The position numbers and the translations under genes were made by a program. A model generated the notes under the pieces. It was not told where the DNA came from. It saw only the letters and a program-made list of their open reading frames with translations, and ran no database searches. Below are positions 16,176 to 24,519 of a stretch of 42,487 nt of DNA, in pieces. The stretch comes from Prevotella sp. UBA2809. Lineage in GTDB: Bacteria > Bacteroidota > Bacteroidia > Bacteroidales > Bacteroidaceae. Within the stretch, counting starts at the first letter, position 1, and the number at the start of each line of letters is the position of its first letter. The DNA lies in NCBI GenBank assembly GCA_002351725.1, contig DEHD01000039.1:103180-145666 (forward strand), given 5' to 3'.

Positions 16176-16847
16176 TTATCGCAGAATAGATTTCACGATA
16201 AATCGAAAACTCCCATATACTGCATGTTTCAGTGGAAGCGGGACGTTGTAGGTGTTCACTCGCTTCATCTGTGCCCGATAGCCAACAGGCGGGGTAACGA
16301 TGCCACTTTTGCCAAATTCAGCATCCATTTGCTTCCATAGTTCCAACTCTTCACGTGTTCCCATTCGGGCATCAACCTTGTTTGGCACAAAGAAGATTTG
16401 GTCATTCATCTGTGGATTGAGTTGTTGAAGTCGATTAATGACCTGAATAAAAGTTCGGGTTGAGGATAACGACTTCGATTCGTACTCAAATGGACAGATG
16501 ATGTAGTCGGCATAGATGAACATCGGTGCCAAGCCATCGTCTTTGATGGTGCCCGGAGCATCGAAAAGCACAAAGCCGTCTTGTGACTGAGCATTTTCCA
16601 TCAACAATTGCATCGTCTTGGGGTCGCTGACCTCAAAAGATTGGATGCTGTATGGTTCTTCTTCTCCAAAGGTCTGCTTGTCCTGCTCACGTTGCAGGGT
16701 GGCGGACTGTTGGAGATCGGTGTCAATGATGCAGACATCTTTCTTCCAATACGCCAGATAGTCTGCCAAAAGGATGCAGAGCGTGGACTTGCCCACTCCG
16801 CCCTTCTGATTGGCGAAAACAATGATTTTGTTCTTCTTCGATTTCAT
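16176..16847 (-). CDS. ParA-family ATPase
   Basis: A 223-residue ParA/MinD-type ATPase with the deviant Walker A ANQKGGVGKSTL at residues 12-23, a Walker A' region VCIIDTDLQQSAT, and Walker B VLFDAPG. There is no N-terminal DNA-binding extension, as in the small ParA proteins of Bacteroides transfer regions. It is probably involved in element partition or in positioning transfer DNA. It belongs to the minus-strand module with the relaxase and membrane protein and is followed closely by its possible partner at 15827. Confidence 0.88.
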   Translation of the reverse strand: MKSKKNKIIVFANQKGGVGKSTLCILLADYLAYWKKDVCIIDTDLQQSATLQREQDKQTFGEEEPYSIQSFEVSDPKTMQLLMENAQSQDGFVLFDAPGTIKDDGLAPMFIYADYIICPFEYESKSLSSTRTFIQVINRLQQLNPQMNDQIFFVPNKVDARMGTREELELWKQMDAEFGKSGIVTPPVGYRAQMKRVNTYNVPLPLKHAVYGSFRFIVKSILR

Positions 16848-16886
16848 GATTCTATTATTTTGTTAGTTATCACAAATGCTACTTTA

Positions 16887-17537
16887 CTATTTATAACGAG
16901 CACGCTTCTGGTTCTCGGCCTTAACCACACTATCACATTTATGCTTGATGACACTTTCATATTCGTTTATAGTCGTATGGATATACTCCATGTCGGATGG
17001 CACTTTTGTCTCAAACAAACTATCGACCCAATTCATTGTCAGCGGAGCAACATTCGCAGCCCTGATATAGCGATACTTCAAATCTGCTTCTTGAAGGCGA
17101 TTAATCTCATCATTTTTTCTCATATCGACATAAATGAGCATCGCCATCATAGCTCCGTATATAAGGAATACGAAGAAAAACCACACGTGGCGTTTAACGA
17201 ACAACCAGCGGAATAAGTGCTTAGCCCATTGGTTAGAAGCCCAATAGCGAGTTTTTGCCTGGAGTTCGCCAAACTCAGCCTTTAGATTCGCATATTTGGC
17301 TTGCATGTCGCCATACATACGAACCAAATATTTAGCCCGTTCATCAGCATCCTTTCTGGGAATCACCTCCTCAAATTTTACTGGTTTTAGAGTTGGACTC
17401 AGGATATTGTTTAGTTTGGTCAGCTCACCTGAAAGTGTATCAAGTGAGGTTTTCATTGAAGCAACATCCTTCTGTTGCTTGTTATTCTGCTCGATAAGCT
17501 CTGCGAGCATCACTTCAGTAGAATTTAATTTATCCAT
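16887..17537 (-). CDS. Coiled-coil membrane protein of mobilization module
   Basis: This 216-residue protein has coiled-coil-like stretches at about residues 5-50 and 65-95, then one strongly hydrophobic segment at about 118-138 (VWFFFVFLIYGAMMAMLIYV) likely to span the inner membrane, followed by a charged C-terminal part. There is no signal peptide. It lies between the relaxase and ParA genes, 24 and 39 bases from each. Uncharacterized proteins of this shape occur at the same position in Bacteroidales mobilizable elements and may link the relaxosome to the membrane; this is inference from order and topology. Confidence 0.65.
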   Translation of the reverse strand: MDKLNSTEVMLAELIEQNNKQQKDVASMKTSLDTLSGELTKLNNILSPTLKPVKFEEVIPRKDADERAKYLVRMYGDMQAKYANLKAEFGELQAKTRYWASNQWAKHLFRWLFVKRHVWFFFVFLIYGAMMAMLIYVDMRKNDEINRLQEADLKYRYIRAANVAPLTMNWVDSLFETKVPSDMEYIHTTINEYESVIKHKCDSVVKAENQKRARYK

Positions 17538-17561
17538 ATAAAAAAATGTTTATTGTTAATA

Positions 17562-18674
17562 CTATCGGTGCATACCGCGCTGCTTCTTGCGGCGTACACC
17601 ATATTCATCAATATATTCATCATCGGCAAGGTCATCAGAATTACTATTGCCACCACCTCCTCCAGGAGAAACACTAGGCTCAGTAGGAGTTGCCATCATA
17701 GCGTTGGCTATGCCAGAAGCAATAGTACCAGCAGCATTTGTTACGCCTGAAGCTACGTCTGTTAGTAGATCACTGGCAACAGAAGCACCTGAATGGAAAC
17801 TGTCAAAAGGCTCCGGATCATAGGGATGTCCATCGTTTTCAAACGAAGTCTGCCCGCTCAGAGTATTTTTTCGCTGCGACTGGATCTCGTAATCATAAGA
17901 ATCTCCATGACCGAAACTTCCGTTAACAGTTTCCCTTCTCTGGTGCATCTCATTCTGGCGTAAGACTGTACTAATCTTGGAATAGCTGTACTTACGATCA
18001 ACCTTGGAACCATTGAAACGGAGTCCTTCCTTTTCAAAGACAACACCTTGAATGGCTGTTGTCGTTCCCCGGCAGGTGAAAGAGACTGTAATACCCTGTT
18101 TCGCAAGGGACGTGCGCAATTCATCCCAATTCCTACATCTTGGAACAGTTGCTTCCAGAGCATCATAGATACGATACTTCACGGCATCAGCTCCACGAAG
18201 TCTGTCACGATGCACATGATCTTTGCCGTTTGCCAGATGAAGGTGATACTTCTCGGTCAAACTCCTACAGATTTTTGCGCTCCGTACTCTATCATTTCTA
18301 TCTGATATCATCTTGCCATTGTTGCCAATGCGGTTGAAAATGATGTGGCAGTGAGGATGTTCACGATCATAATGACGAGCTATTATAAACTGAGTATTCA
18401 AGATATTCATCCTCTGCAAATAATCCTGCGCCACCTTAACCATAAAGTCATCACTCATTTTGTCAACGTCTTCAACAGAGAAGTCGAGAGAAATATGCCC
18501 AACCATCACCTTAACATCTGGCCGCAGTTGACACTGAAGACGGAAAGAGTTAATGATGGACTGTTTGTCATTCGCCAAGACACCCCTCGAATCCAACAAT
18601 TTTGCCTCCTTCTTATCCTGCATGACATAACGGACAGCACCGCCAAAACTATGCCCCTTAGTTATCTTTGCCAT
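17562..18674 (-). CDS. Relaxase (MobB-like, HUH)
   Basis: A relaxase of about 370 residues of the Bacteroides mobilization type. The N-terminus MAKITKGHSFGGAVRYV and the HUH motif HYDREHPHCHIIFN (two-histidine cluster near residues 106-110) mark the metal-binding site of nicking enzymes; N-terminal tyrosines could provide the nucleophile. The C-terminal 90 residues are low-complexity, with a glycine run. I prefer the second of two consecutive ATGs (18674). It overlaps the MobC-like gene upstream by 17 bases. It would nick oriT (candidate at 19036-19140) and be carried into the recipient by a helper conjugation system, as no type IV secretion genes are present here. Confidence 0.9.
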   Translation of the reverse strand: MAKITKGHSFGGAVRYVMQDKKEAKLLDSRGVLANDKQSIINSFRLQCQLRPDVKVMVGHISLDFSVEDVDKMSDDFMVKVAQDYLQRMNILNTQFIIARHYDREHPHCHIIFNRIGNNGKMISDRNDRVRSAKICRSLTEKYHLHLANGKDHVHRDRLRGADAVKYRIYDALEATVPRCRNWDELRTSLAKQGITVSFTCRGTTTAIQGVVFEKEGLRFNGSKVDRKYSYSKISTVLRQNEMHQRRETVNGSFGHGDSYDYEIQSQRKNTLSGQTSFENDGHPYDPEPFDSFHSGASVASDLLTDVASGVTNAAGTIASGIANAMMATPTEPSVSPGGGGGNSNSDDLADDEYIDEYGVRRKKQRGMHR

Positions 18675-19023
18675 CATAGAGAATCTTCTTGATAAGGTTA
18701 TTTACTTGCAGTGCATTCTCATGATAGAGTGCTGCGTCTTTGCTATAGCCAAAAGTGTTGGCTTGGTGGGCCAATTGATTCTGGTTGTTGCCAATACCTG
18801 CCAACTGACGATAAAGCTCCATTTGCTCTGGACTGATGCGTTCGACAACATAGCCCAGCAACAGTTTCTGCCGCTGATATTCAGTCAGCGACAAGCCTGC
18901 CTGCTTTGCCTGGTTCTTCACCATCACATAATTCTTTGTGCCTAACCGGACTGGAGGCAACTTATATTTCTTCTTGTCTATCGTAGCCACCCTGGGGCGA
19001 CCACCTTTATTCTTTTCTGCCAT
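18658..19023 (-). CDS. Mobilization accessory protein (MobC-like)
   Basis: A 121-residue basic protein: KNKGGRPRVATIDKKKYKLPPVRLGTKNY, then a helix-turn-helix-like stretch AKQAGLSLTEYQRQ, then a LAGIGNNQNQLAHQAN segment. This is the classic MobC relaxosome layout of ribbon-helix-helix DNA binding followed by a conserved GNNLNQ-like motif. I place the start at the ATG at 19023, beginning MAEKNKGG; an upstream ATG at 19035 gives four extra residues. It overlaps the relaxase gene. Its job is probably to bind oriT beside it and load the relaxase. Confidence 0.85.
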   Translation of the reverse strand: MAEKNKGGRPRVATIDKKKYKLPPVRLGTKNYVMVKNQAKQAGLSLTEYQRQKLLLGYVVERISPEQMELYRQLAGIGNNQNQLAHQANTFGYSKDAALYHENALQVNNLIKKILYDGKDN

Positions 19024-19035
19024 AGTTTCAATCAA

Positions 19036-19140
19036 TAATTAAGTTAGACCAACGGGATGAAAACGCGTCCCATTGGGGAAATAGCGGGGTTTTGAGCAAC
19101 TCAAAACATAAACTTGCTCCCTACAAAACATCACGATACC
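19036..19140. other. Candidate origin of transfer (oriT)
   Basis: The only gap in the mobilization module carries two inverted repeats: a GC-rich imperfect one at about 19050-19079 (CCAACGGGA against TCCCATTGG) and a perfect 8-bp hairpin GTTTTGAG/CTCAAAAC at 19089-19107. It lies immediately upstream of the MobC-like and relaxase genes, the usual oriT position. The exact nick site cannot be read by eye. Confidence 0.55.
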
Positions 19141-20202
19141 TTACAGAGAGACCAGACTGGCCTTTGTTTGGGTTTGAATATTGTCTATCAGCAAATCAGC
19201 AATGTCGATTTTCATCTGGCGCTGCTCAGGTGTAGTAACTTTTTCCAGATAATCACTGACCTGAATTTGCCATCCAAGATGATTTAACTCATCTGCTCTT
19301 TGCCTCCATTTGTTGAATGCCAAAGAATCCGGATCAGTATCAGGATAGAAAATGACAAGCCGATTTTTAACAACCTCCATCCTTTCAGTCTGCACATTAC
19401 CCATTGAGCCTGTTGCCAACCAAAGTAGAGATGGAAGGAATAAGGAGCAGATGATAGCCGTCTTTTCACTCTCAACAATGCCGATAGTTTTGCCAGCGTA
19501 TTGAGGGAGTCGGATAAGATGCTCTCCAAATAGAGTCTGCTTTATTGTGTACTCTTTGGGGAGAAGTCCTATCGTTGACAATTCCCTGGGAATACTTATC
19601 GGATTGAAGAAACGGTTACGATGCCCATCAGCACCATAAGCCATAACTTTGCCATAGCGGACGATGTTATCCTTGTCAACATACCAATAGATCGTATGAT
19701 GTTCGCGATTCATTCCCAAATAGTAGAGCCTTGCAACATCAACCACATGGTCAACTCTATCCGCAAGATTTCTTAGATAAAAACCAAAATCTGATGACAG
19801 AGAATAATCGAGGCTGTTGGTGAGATAGACACTATCAATAGAAACCAACGGTGGTATCGGACAACTCTCGATTTGGTGAGTTGCCACTGGTTGAAGAAGG
19901 GCCACCTCTGAATCCTTCACATAATACTTATTGGTATCAATGCCATGTTGCTGACACATATATATAAAGGAGGCAATTCCAATACGGTTGCTTGTACTAA
20001 GTGCATTTCTGAACTTTCGCTCGCACTCAGCAGCATTGTATTTCTGACTGAGACTGCTGATGGTCTTAAAAATGTCGAGCCCATCCCTCCCAAGATTGGA
20101 GAGAGCAAAAGCCCCCTTAGTCCAGTCGTCAAACGACTCAAACATATTGATACCCCGTCTGACCACCTCATTGGCCAATGCGTTATAATCGTAGTTATCC
20201 AT
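19141..20202 (-). CDS. Toprim/primase-like replication protein
   Basis: A 353-residue protein. The N-terminal 90 residues resemble the primase C-terminal-type helical region found in Bacteroides BT4734-like proteins (DDWTKGAFALSNLGRDGLDIFKTISSL). The C-terminal part has Toprim motifs: GIVESEKTAIICS with the acidic residue and VIFYPDTDPDS with the DxD pair. This suits a primase-like enzyme for element replication. It overlaps the upstream RepA-like ATPase gene by 8 bases, so the two are coupled. A zinc-binding primase N-terminus is not visible. Confidence 0.8.
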   Translation of the reverse strand: MDNYDYNALANEVVRRGINMFESFDDWTKGAFALSNLGRDGLDIFKTISSLSQKYNAAECERKFRNALSTSNRIGIASFIYMCQQHGIDTNKYYVKDSEVALLQPVATHQIESCPIPPLVSIDSVYLTNSLDYSLSSDFGFYLRNLADRVDHVVDVARLYYLGMNREHHTIYWYVDKDNIVRYGKVMAYGADGHRNRFFNPISIPRELSTIGLLPKEYTIKQTLFGEHLIRLPQYAGKTIGIVESEKTAIICSLFLPSLLWLATGSMGNVQTERMEVVKNRLVIFYPDTDPDSLAFNKWRQRADELNHLGWQIQVSDYLEKVTTPEQRQMKIDIADLLIDNIQTQTKASLVSL

Positions 20203-21196
20203 TTGCTATTCCCTTTCGTTTTTCATATCTTGCAATGAATTTTGACACACCAGACTTGTCCTTATAGCCTATAATCTTGGCAATTTCATCAAGTGTGCGT
20301 CCTTCCGACTTCAATTGCATAACCAGTTCATATTTGTCATCCACATCTCCAGATTCCGGAACCAAATTCTCATAAGGGACACGTTCACCTGTCTCATGGA
20401 AAGTAAGGTTCTCTGAGAATTTGAGCTTTATGGATTCTGTCTTATAGTCTGCAGACAAATAGTTTCCTTTCACGCAGCACAGATGCTTGACAGTCTTATC
20501 TGCCACATCACTTCTGAGTTCCAAAACCAGTCGCATCTTTGCCTCGAATGCCTGGCTACCAAGAAGATTATGCTTACTCGGCATGAAGTTCTCAGTACGT
20601 TTACCACAATGATGTAGGAAAATAATGAGACACTGATATTTGTTGGCCAACTGGGAATACTGATTAAGAAACATTCGTACCTGATTACTCTCATTCATAT
20701 TTCCAGTATAGAGGTCTGAGAAACAGTCTATAATAACAAGATCTGCTGGATGAACCGCCAATCGCTTATCCAATTCCGCAATAACATTCTCACTCTCGAA
20801 CAAGAATCGCAAGTGTCTTAATTCTGTTGGGTCAATATTTAGGTCTATATTCTGCCTACAAAGAAGATAAGCTGTTGCCGTCTCATCATCTTCCGTAGAT
20901 ACATAATAGACAACCCGACGACTCACATTAAGTCTCATTCCAAGGAATGTTGGCAATGCTGCAGCTACAGAAATGCCCATTTGACGAAGCAGAGCAGACT
21001 TTCCCGTATCAGAACTGCCTGCCAGACAACCTAATCCAACCTTGGGGAAGATAGGCTCCACAAGTGTTGGGATTTCGTGAATCTGTTTCTTCAGCAGCAT
21101 CTCACCAGTGATTTCACCAGACAACTCAGCGGCAGAAACAAACTTTGACTGCATCTGTTGCTGTTCTTCAGTAATACCTTGTACATAATTCTCCAT
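20195..21196 (-). CDS. RepA-like RecA-fold ATPase/helicase
   Basis: This 333-residue protein is of the AAA_25/RepA class. Walker A GSSDTGKS is at 60-67, the Walker B region is LVIIDCFSDLYTG, and a sensor-like LIIFLHHCGKR follows. The C-terminus holds a predicted helix-turn-helix (TLDEIAKIIGYKDKSGVSKFIARYEKRK). It is probably the replicative helicase or initiator used when the element excises and replicates for transfer. It is coupled to the primase-like gene downstream and follows a small helix-turn-helix gene by 7 bases, the standard order in Bacteroidales mobilizable elements. Confidence 0.85.
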   Translation of the reverse strand: MENYVQGITEEQQQMQSKFVSAAELSGEITGEMLLKKQIHEIPTLVEPIFPKVGLGCLAGSSDTGKSALLRQMGISVAAALPTFLGMRLNVSRRVVYYVSTEDDETATAYLLCRQNIDLNIDPTELRHLRFLFESENVIAELDKRLAVHPADLVIIDCFSDLYTGNMNESNQVRMFLNQYSQLANKYQCLIIFLHHCGKRTENFMPSKHNLLGSQAFEAKMRLVLELRSDVADKTVKHLCCVKGNYLSADYKTESIKLKFSENLTFHETGERVPYENLVPESGDVDDKYELVMQLKSEGRTLDEIAKIIGYKDKSGVSKFIARYEKRKGIANG

Positions 21197-21203
21197 GATA
21201 GCA

Positions 21204-21500
21204 TTACTTTCGGTTGTACTTGGCCAGTTTCCCAGACTTCATCAGCAGGTTTACCTCAGCTTTAGAATAGAGATTCTTGCGTCCCACCTTTTGGCTTTTC
21301 AACAAGCCTGACTTCTCAATTCGCCACAAAGTAGGATATGCGATATGCAACAATCCGCATATCTCATCACGATCATAGTAACCTTCATCATCAGGTTTAC
21401 TCACACTCTCCTCGATCTTTCTTTCATCGAGGCATCTGTTTACAGCGGCATAAACGACTTCTGCCAACTGTTCTTTTTCAATTACAATAATGTTATTCAT
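21204..21500 (-). CDS. Helix-turn-helix protein heading replication operon
   Basis: A 98-residue excisionase-like HTH_17 protein: YYDRDEICGLLHIAYPTLWRIEKSGLL, then KVGRKNLYSKAEVNLLM. I place the start at the ATG at 21500 (MNNIIVIEKEQL); the longer frame to 21566 runs into the predicted promoter region. It is the first gene of the minus-strand RepA/primase/Mob series. A -7 element TAATTTTG lies at 21582-21575 and AT-rich direct repeats lie upstream. It may regulate this operon or assist excision. Confidence 0.8.
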   Translation of the reverse strand: MNNIIVIEKEQLAEVVYAAVNRCLDERKIEESVSKPDDEGYYDRDEICGLLHIAYPTLWRIEKSGLLKSQKVGRKNLYSKAEVNLLMKSGKLAKYNRK

Positions 21501-21618
21501 AATCCAATAATTTATTTGTCCAAAACTAAGGGACAAAGGAAGGTCCCCGAACTGAGTCTTTCTCAATTCGACGGCAAAATTATTGGATTTTTATGGGGTA
21601 GGAAATGAAACTAAGGCC

Positions 21619-21664
21619 AATTAATTGGGATGCACGAATTAATTGAATTGATTGAATTAATTAA
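21619..21664. repeat. Nine-bp-phased AATTRATTG direct repeats (iteron-like)
   Basis: AATTAATTGG starts at 21619, AATTAATTGA at 21637, AATTGATTGA at 21646 and AATTAATTAA at 21655. All four starts fit a strict 9-base phase, with the slot at 21628 degenerate. The array lies about 40-80 bp upstream of the promoter -7 element of the RepA operon and overlaps the last bases of the 357-residue gene. It resembles replication iterons or a multi-site operator. Confidence 0.55.
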
Positions 21665-22730
21665 CCTCTATAGAGGTTTCTTGAACTATATTTCCTGAAG
21701 GCATATTTATTTCTCGAAATATCTCGATGAAATCTGAAATTTTCTTTCTACCAGAGGCACATTCGGGAGGTACTATGCCTTTTTTGTTATACGCCTCAAG
21801 TTTTTTATAATTTTCGTTCATAACCTTATAGCCTACTATTGTTTTACACTTTTTTTGTAACATACCCCAGAACATTCTCACCCCACCGTTGTCAATACAC
21901 ATTATAATATTAAGATGTTCCAAAGCGACTGCTAATGCTGCCAGTTCTTCGCCTGTGGAGCACTTAATAAGTTGATCTACAATCTTCTGAGTATAGGTTT
22001 CTGCTTTACCTTGATTTCCTGTGCTATATTCAATGAAGGCTTCCAAAGTTTCTTCTTTCAGGTCACCAAACTTTGGCTTTCTTCCAGGCTTGCCTTTCTT
22101 GTTCTGAACATTCTCGGCTTGCTTTATTTCATCAGAATCCTTTTGTTGAGACGTTTTAGATTCTTTCTTTTCCCCAATCTCCTTTTTAATAAGACCTAAG
22201 AGTTTTTCCATCTCATCATCTTTTAAGAATAATGGTTTCTTGCTCTGTACAGAACGCCAATAATCCTCATCCTTTAATCCTGATATAAGGCTATTTCTGA
22301 CAATTCGACAAAGAAGTTTGTTGAGACTCTCTTCATAATTACCTTTATCAGGATAGGATATCACTTTGTTAATGATACATGTATGAAGGTCGCCCAATAT
22401 AAGCCAAGCTACAATTGCCTTTTTTAACTTATTGCGTTGGGCAAGTGACTTGATTCCGAAAAATATATCGTTACCTATAACCGATGCAAGCATTCCTAAT
22501 AACTTGTTGAAGCCATATTTTCCAAAATAGGTTTTAAAGAGATCATCGCAATCGCCCAATTCAATATCTTTTGGTAGGCCCGGAATCTGATTCATGGCAA
22601 ATACGTAAACATGCATATAAGTAGTAAGGGTTGCTTTCCTGCTCTTTATAGCATGAACATATTCATTGTAAAAATCAATATGGTTTTTCTTCCATTCCGC
22701 AAGTTCTTTTTTATATTCTTCTATATTCAT
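21657..22730 (-). CDS. Hypothetical protein with AT-hook-like segment
   Basis: This 357-residue, largely helical cytoplasmic protein has no function I can name. A lysine- and glutamate-rich linker (about residues 165-215) ends in KGKPGRKPKFGDL, which looks like an AT-hook (core GRKP). It is followed by a helical domain with CSTGEELAALAVALEHLNIIM and a WGMLQKKCKTIVGYK segment. The overall look matches uncharacterized proteins carried by Bacteroidales mobile elements. It follows the PIN gene by 29 bases on the same strand. Its stop overlaps the iteron-like repeats. Base composition is lower in GC than the mobilization genes. Confidence 0.65.
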   Translation of the reverse strand: MNIEEYKKELAEWKKNHIDFYNEYVHAIKSRKATLTTYMHVYVFAMNQIPGLPKDIELGDCDDLFKTYFGKYGFNKLLGMLASVIGNDIFFGIKSLAQRNKLKKAIVAWLILGDLHTCIINKVISYPDKGNYEESLNKLLCRIVRNSLISGLKDEDYWRSVQSKKPLFLKDDEMEKLLGLIKKEIGEKKESKTSQQKDSDEIKQAENVQNKKGKPGRKPKFGDLKEETLEAFIEYSTGNQGKAETYTQKIVDQLIKCSTGEELAALAVALEHLNIIMCIDNGGVRMFWGMLQKKCKTIVGYKVMNENYKKLEAYNKKGIVPPECASGRKKISDFIEIFREINMPSGNIVQETSIEVN

Positions 22731-22759
22731 TGTGATATCCTGTTAATTTGTTTTCTTTT

Positions 22760-23263
22760 CTATTTCCACTTTTCCAATCGTATTTCTATTTCTCGCTTCG
22801 GGAGTCGAGTGTTAATCTTGAATAGAGCTTCCAACTTCTGTGAGGCTTCGTATGGTGGAATCAGATTGTGTTCTACAAGTTGGTCAAATACGTATAGTAT
22901 TCCAGAAACAATAATGCCTCGTTCTTCTGCCCTATTACGTAACTGTCTGTCACCTGTCAAAATCCTGCAGTTATCAAGTGTTTGGGCATAATAGATGACA
23001 GTAGAATCGGTTAAAGTCAGATTTCCACCACACTCGATATTGAACTGATATAGATTGGGAATACTTGTTGCAGGATAGTCCTTCACAAAAAGAATTCCCT
23101 TACTAATCAGTTGTTGTATCACCTTCTGTTGATCGGGATGGGTGATTTCATTGATTACGAAGTCAACAGTATGCACCCGTATAGGCAACTGAAAGAAATC
23201 ATCTAACAGGCCGATATCGTACAAATCCAAGAAGATATTTGTATCGTTGATTACAATCTCCAT
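22760..23263 (-). CDS. PIN-domain nuclease
   Basis: A 167-residue PIN-fold protein. The acidic quartet is in place: D7 in VINDTNIFLD, E39 in VINEITH, D86 in LTLTDSTVIYYA and D105 in ILTGDRQLRNRAEERG. PIN proteins are metal-dependent ribonucleases, many of them toxins. It starts 4 bases after the stop of the XRE/ImmA-peptidase gene, so the two are a tight pair. It is slightly longer than VapC toxins and its LTGDRxLRxxAxxxG segment is closer to the DUF3368-type PIN branch. It is probably a toxin or effector controlled by its neighbour. Confidence 0.83.
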   Translation of the reverse strand: MEIVINDTNIFLDLYDIGLLDDFFQLPIRVHTVDFVINEITHPDQQKVIQQLISKGILFVKDYPATSIPNLYQFNIECGGNLTLTDSTVIYYAQTLDNCRILTGDRQLRNRAEERGIIVSGILYVFDQLVEHNLIPPYEASQKLEALFKINTRLPKREIEIRLEKWK

Positions 23264-23267
23264 TATA

Positions 23268-24326
23268 TTATACCAGCTCTAACTGTTCGCGGACTACGTA
23301 GATTGACTCATTCAGCAACTCTGATGCCTTGGAAAAGCTTATCAGTTCAGATGCCAAGGCACGATAAACCAGGCTACTAAAACGATTAGACTTTTCTTCG
23401 TGGAAGGTGCTCTTCTCAACCTGTTCCCTGAATGCTTGATTCTTGTTCTTTGTAATACAAAAATATTTATAGCGCGACTCGCTAATTATGCCCAGCTGCT
23501 TTGCTTTGAACATCTGAGCTTCTACTGATATACCATAATTAGATTGAATAGCCCGAAGTTCGTTCAAAGAAATGTCGTGGCGAGATACGCCCAACAATTT
23601 CTTAAATACATCCTGAGATATCAGCATTTCGTTGGCAAATAGATTGCAGAAGCGCTCAACATCCTTCTGGGGGAGAGCGTCATCAAAGTCAAGCAACAAA
23701 TGTCCCAGTTCATGCATAGCGGTAAATCGCTTACGTTCGACTGGGAAGTTCTTGTTCAGTACAATGATTGGCTTATGTTCACCAATAATACCACTCAATC
23801 CGTCAAAGGTATCTGGTGCATCCATCTCAATAACCTTCACGCAGTGGTCCTCCAACATCTCTATAATATAAGGTATACCGTCTTGTCCCAACTGCCATGC
23901 AGCCTTTAGCTGTTCTGCAATGCGACATACATCAGAAGGAGCAATAACAGCGTTTTGCAGAATCGGATTGATGAAATCGGAACTGATGCCCAAGATCTCT
24001 TCCACCTCAATATACCTCTCAATCTTGTCACGAATCTTTTCCTTGATGGCCTTTTCTTCTTTCACGCTCATCTTGGACTTCTTGCGAAACTCAATCTTAT
24101 CAAGCGAAACTGTAAAGGGGCGCAAAAGGTAATCGGGCCTAACATTCAAAGCATTGGCAAGGGCAATGAGGTTGGTTGAGTTTGGCAACATCTTACCAGA
24201 CTCATACTTGGATATCGTTTGCTTCGACACTAAGTTGTTCATCTTAGCACAAAGATCATCCATAGACATGCCATTGATAACCCTGGCATTCTTCAGTCTT
24301 GCTCCAAATACATTTTTCAATTCCAT
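23268..24326 (-). CDS. XRE helix-turn-helix plus ImmA/IrrE peptidase regulator
   Basis: This 352-residue two-domain protein has an XRE helix-turn-helix at residues 6-66 (ARLKNARVINGMSMDDL, TISKYESGK, LANALNVRPDYLL) and an ImmA/IrrE-type zinc-peptidase domain with MHELGHLLLDF (HExxH at 205-209) and a downstream glutamate helix FCNLFANEMLI. Such fusions repress an operon through the helix-turn-helix and lift repression by proteolysis, or act as antitoxins. It is immediately upstream of and coupled to the PIN nuclease gene, matching a toxin-antitoxin-like module. It faces a strong terminator at 24442-24488, so it has its own promoter, but none is clear by eye. Confidence 0.88.
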   Translation of the reverse strand: MELKNVFGARLKNARVINGMSMDDLCAKMNNLVSKQTISKYESGKMLPNSTNLIALANALNVRPDYLLRPFTVSLDKIEFRKKSKMSVKEEKAIKEKIRDKIERYIEVEEILGISSDFINPILQNAVIAPSDVCRIAEQLKAAWQLGQDGIPYIIEMLEDHCVKVIEMDAPDTFDGLSGIIGEHKPIIVLNKNFPVERKRFTAMHELGHLLLDFDDALPQKDVERFCNLFANEMLISQDVFKKLLGVSRHDISLNELRAIQSNYGISVEAQMFKAKQLGIISESRYKYFCITKNKNQAFREQVEKSTFHEEKSNRFSSLVYRALASELISFSKASELLNESIYVVREQLELV

Positions 24327-24441
24327 AGTTCCATCTGGTTTTTGGCGACAAAATTACAAATAATTCTCTAAATTGTCAACCAAAATCAGAAAAAACTAAT
24401 TTGAACTGATGATTTTTAACACAAAGCAAAGCTTTCTATAT

Positions 24442-24488
24442 AAAACTTCCCCCAACTCTGCAATTTTTCGAGTTGGGGGAAGAGTTTT
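24442..24488 (-). terminator. Strong hairpin terminator
   Basis: A 12-13 bp stem (CTTCCCCCAACTC at 24446-24458 against GAGTTGGGGGAAG at 24470-24482), extended by AAAAC/GTTTT with a 2-base bulge, has an 11-base loop. On the minus strand it follows the gene ending at 24520 and is followed by a T-rich stretch. It insulates the unknown two-gene operon from the XRE/PIN genes. Confidence 0.8.
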
Positions 24489-24519
24489 ACATAAAATCAT
24501 TTATTGAAAGGTGCTTATC

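Noticed and set aside
21619..21664. CRISPR-like array
   Set aside because: Repeats are 9-10 bases and head to tail without spacers; iteron or operator is a better description. No CRISPR array was seen anywhere in the window.
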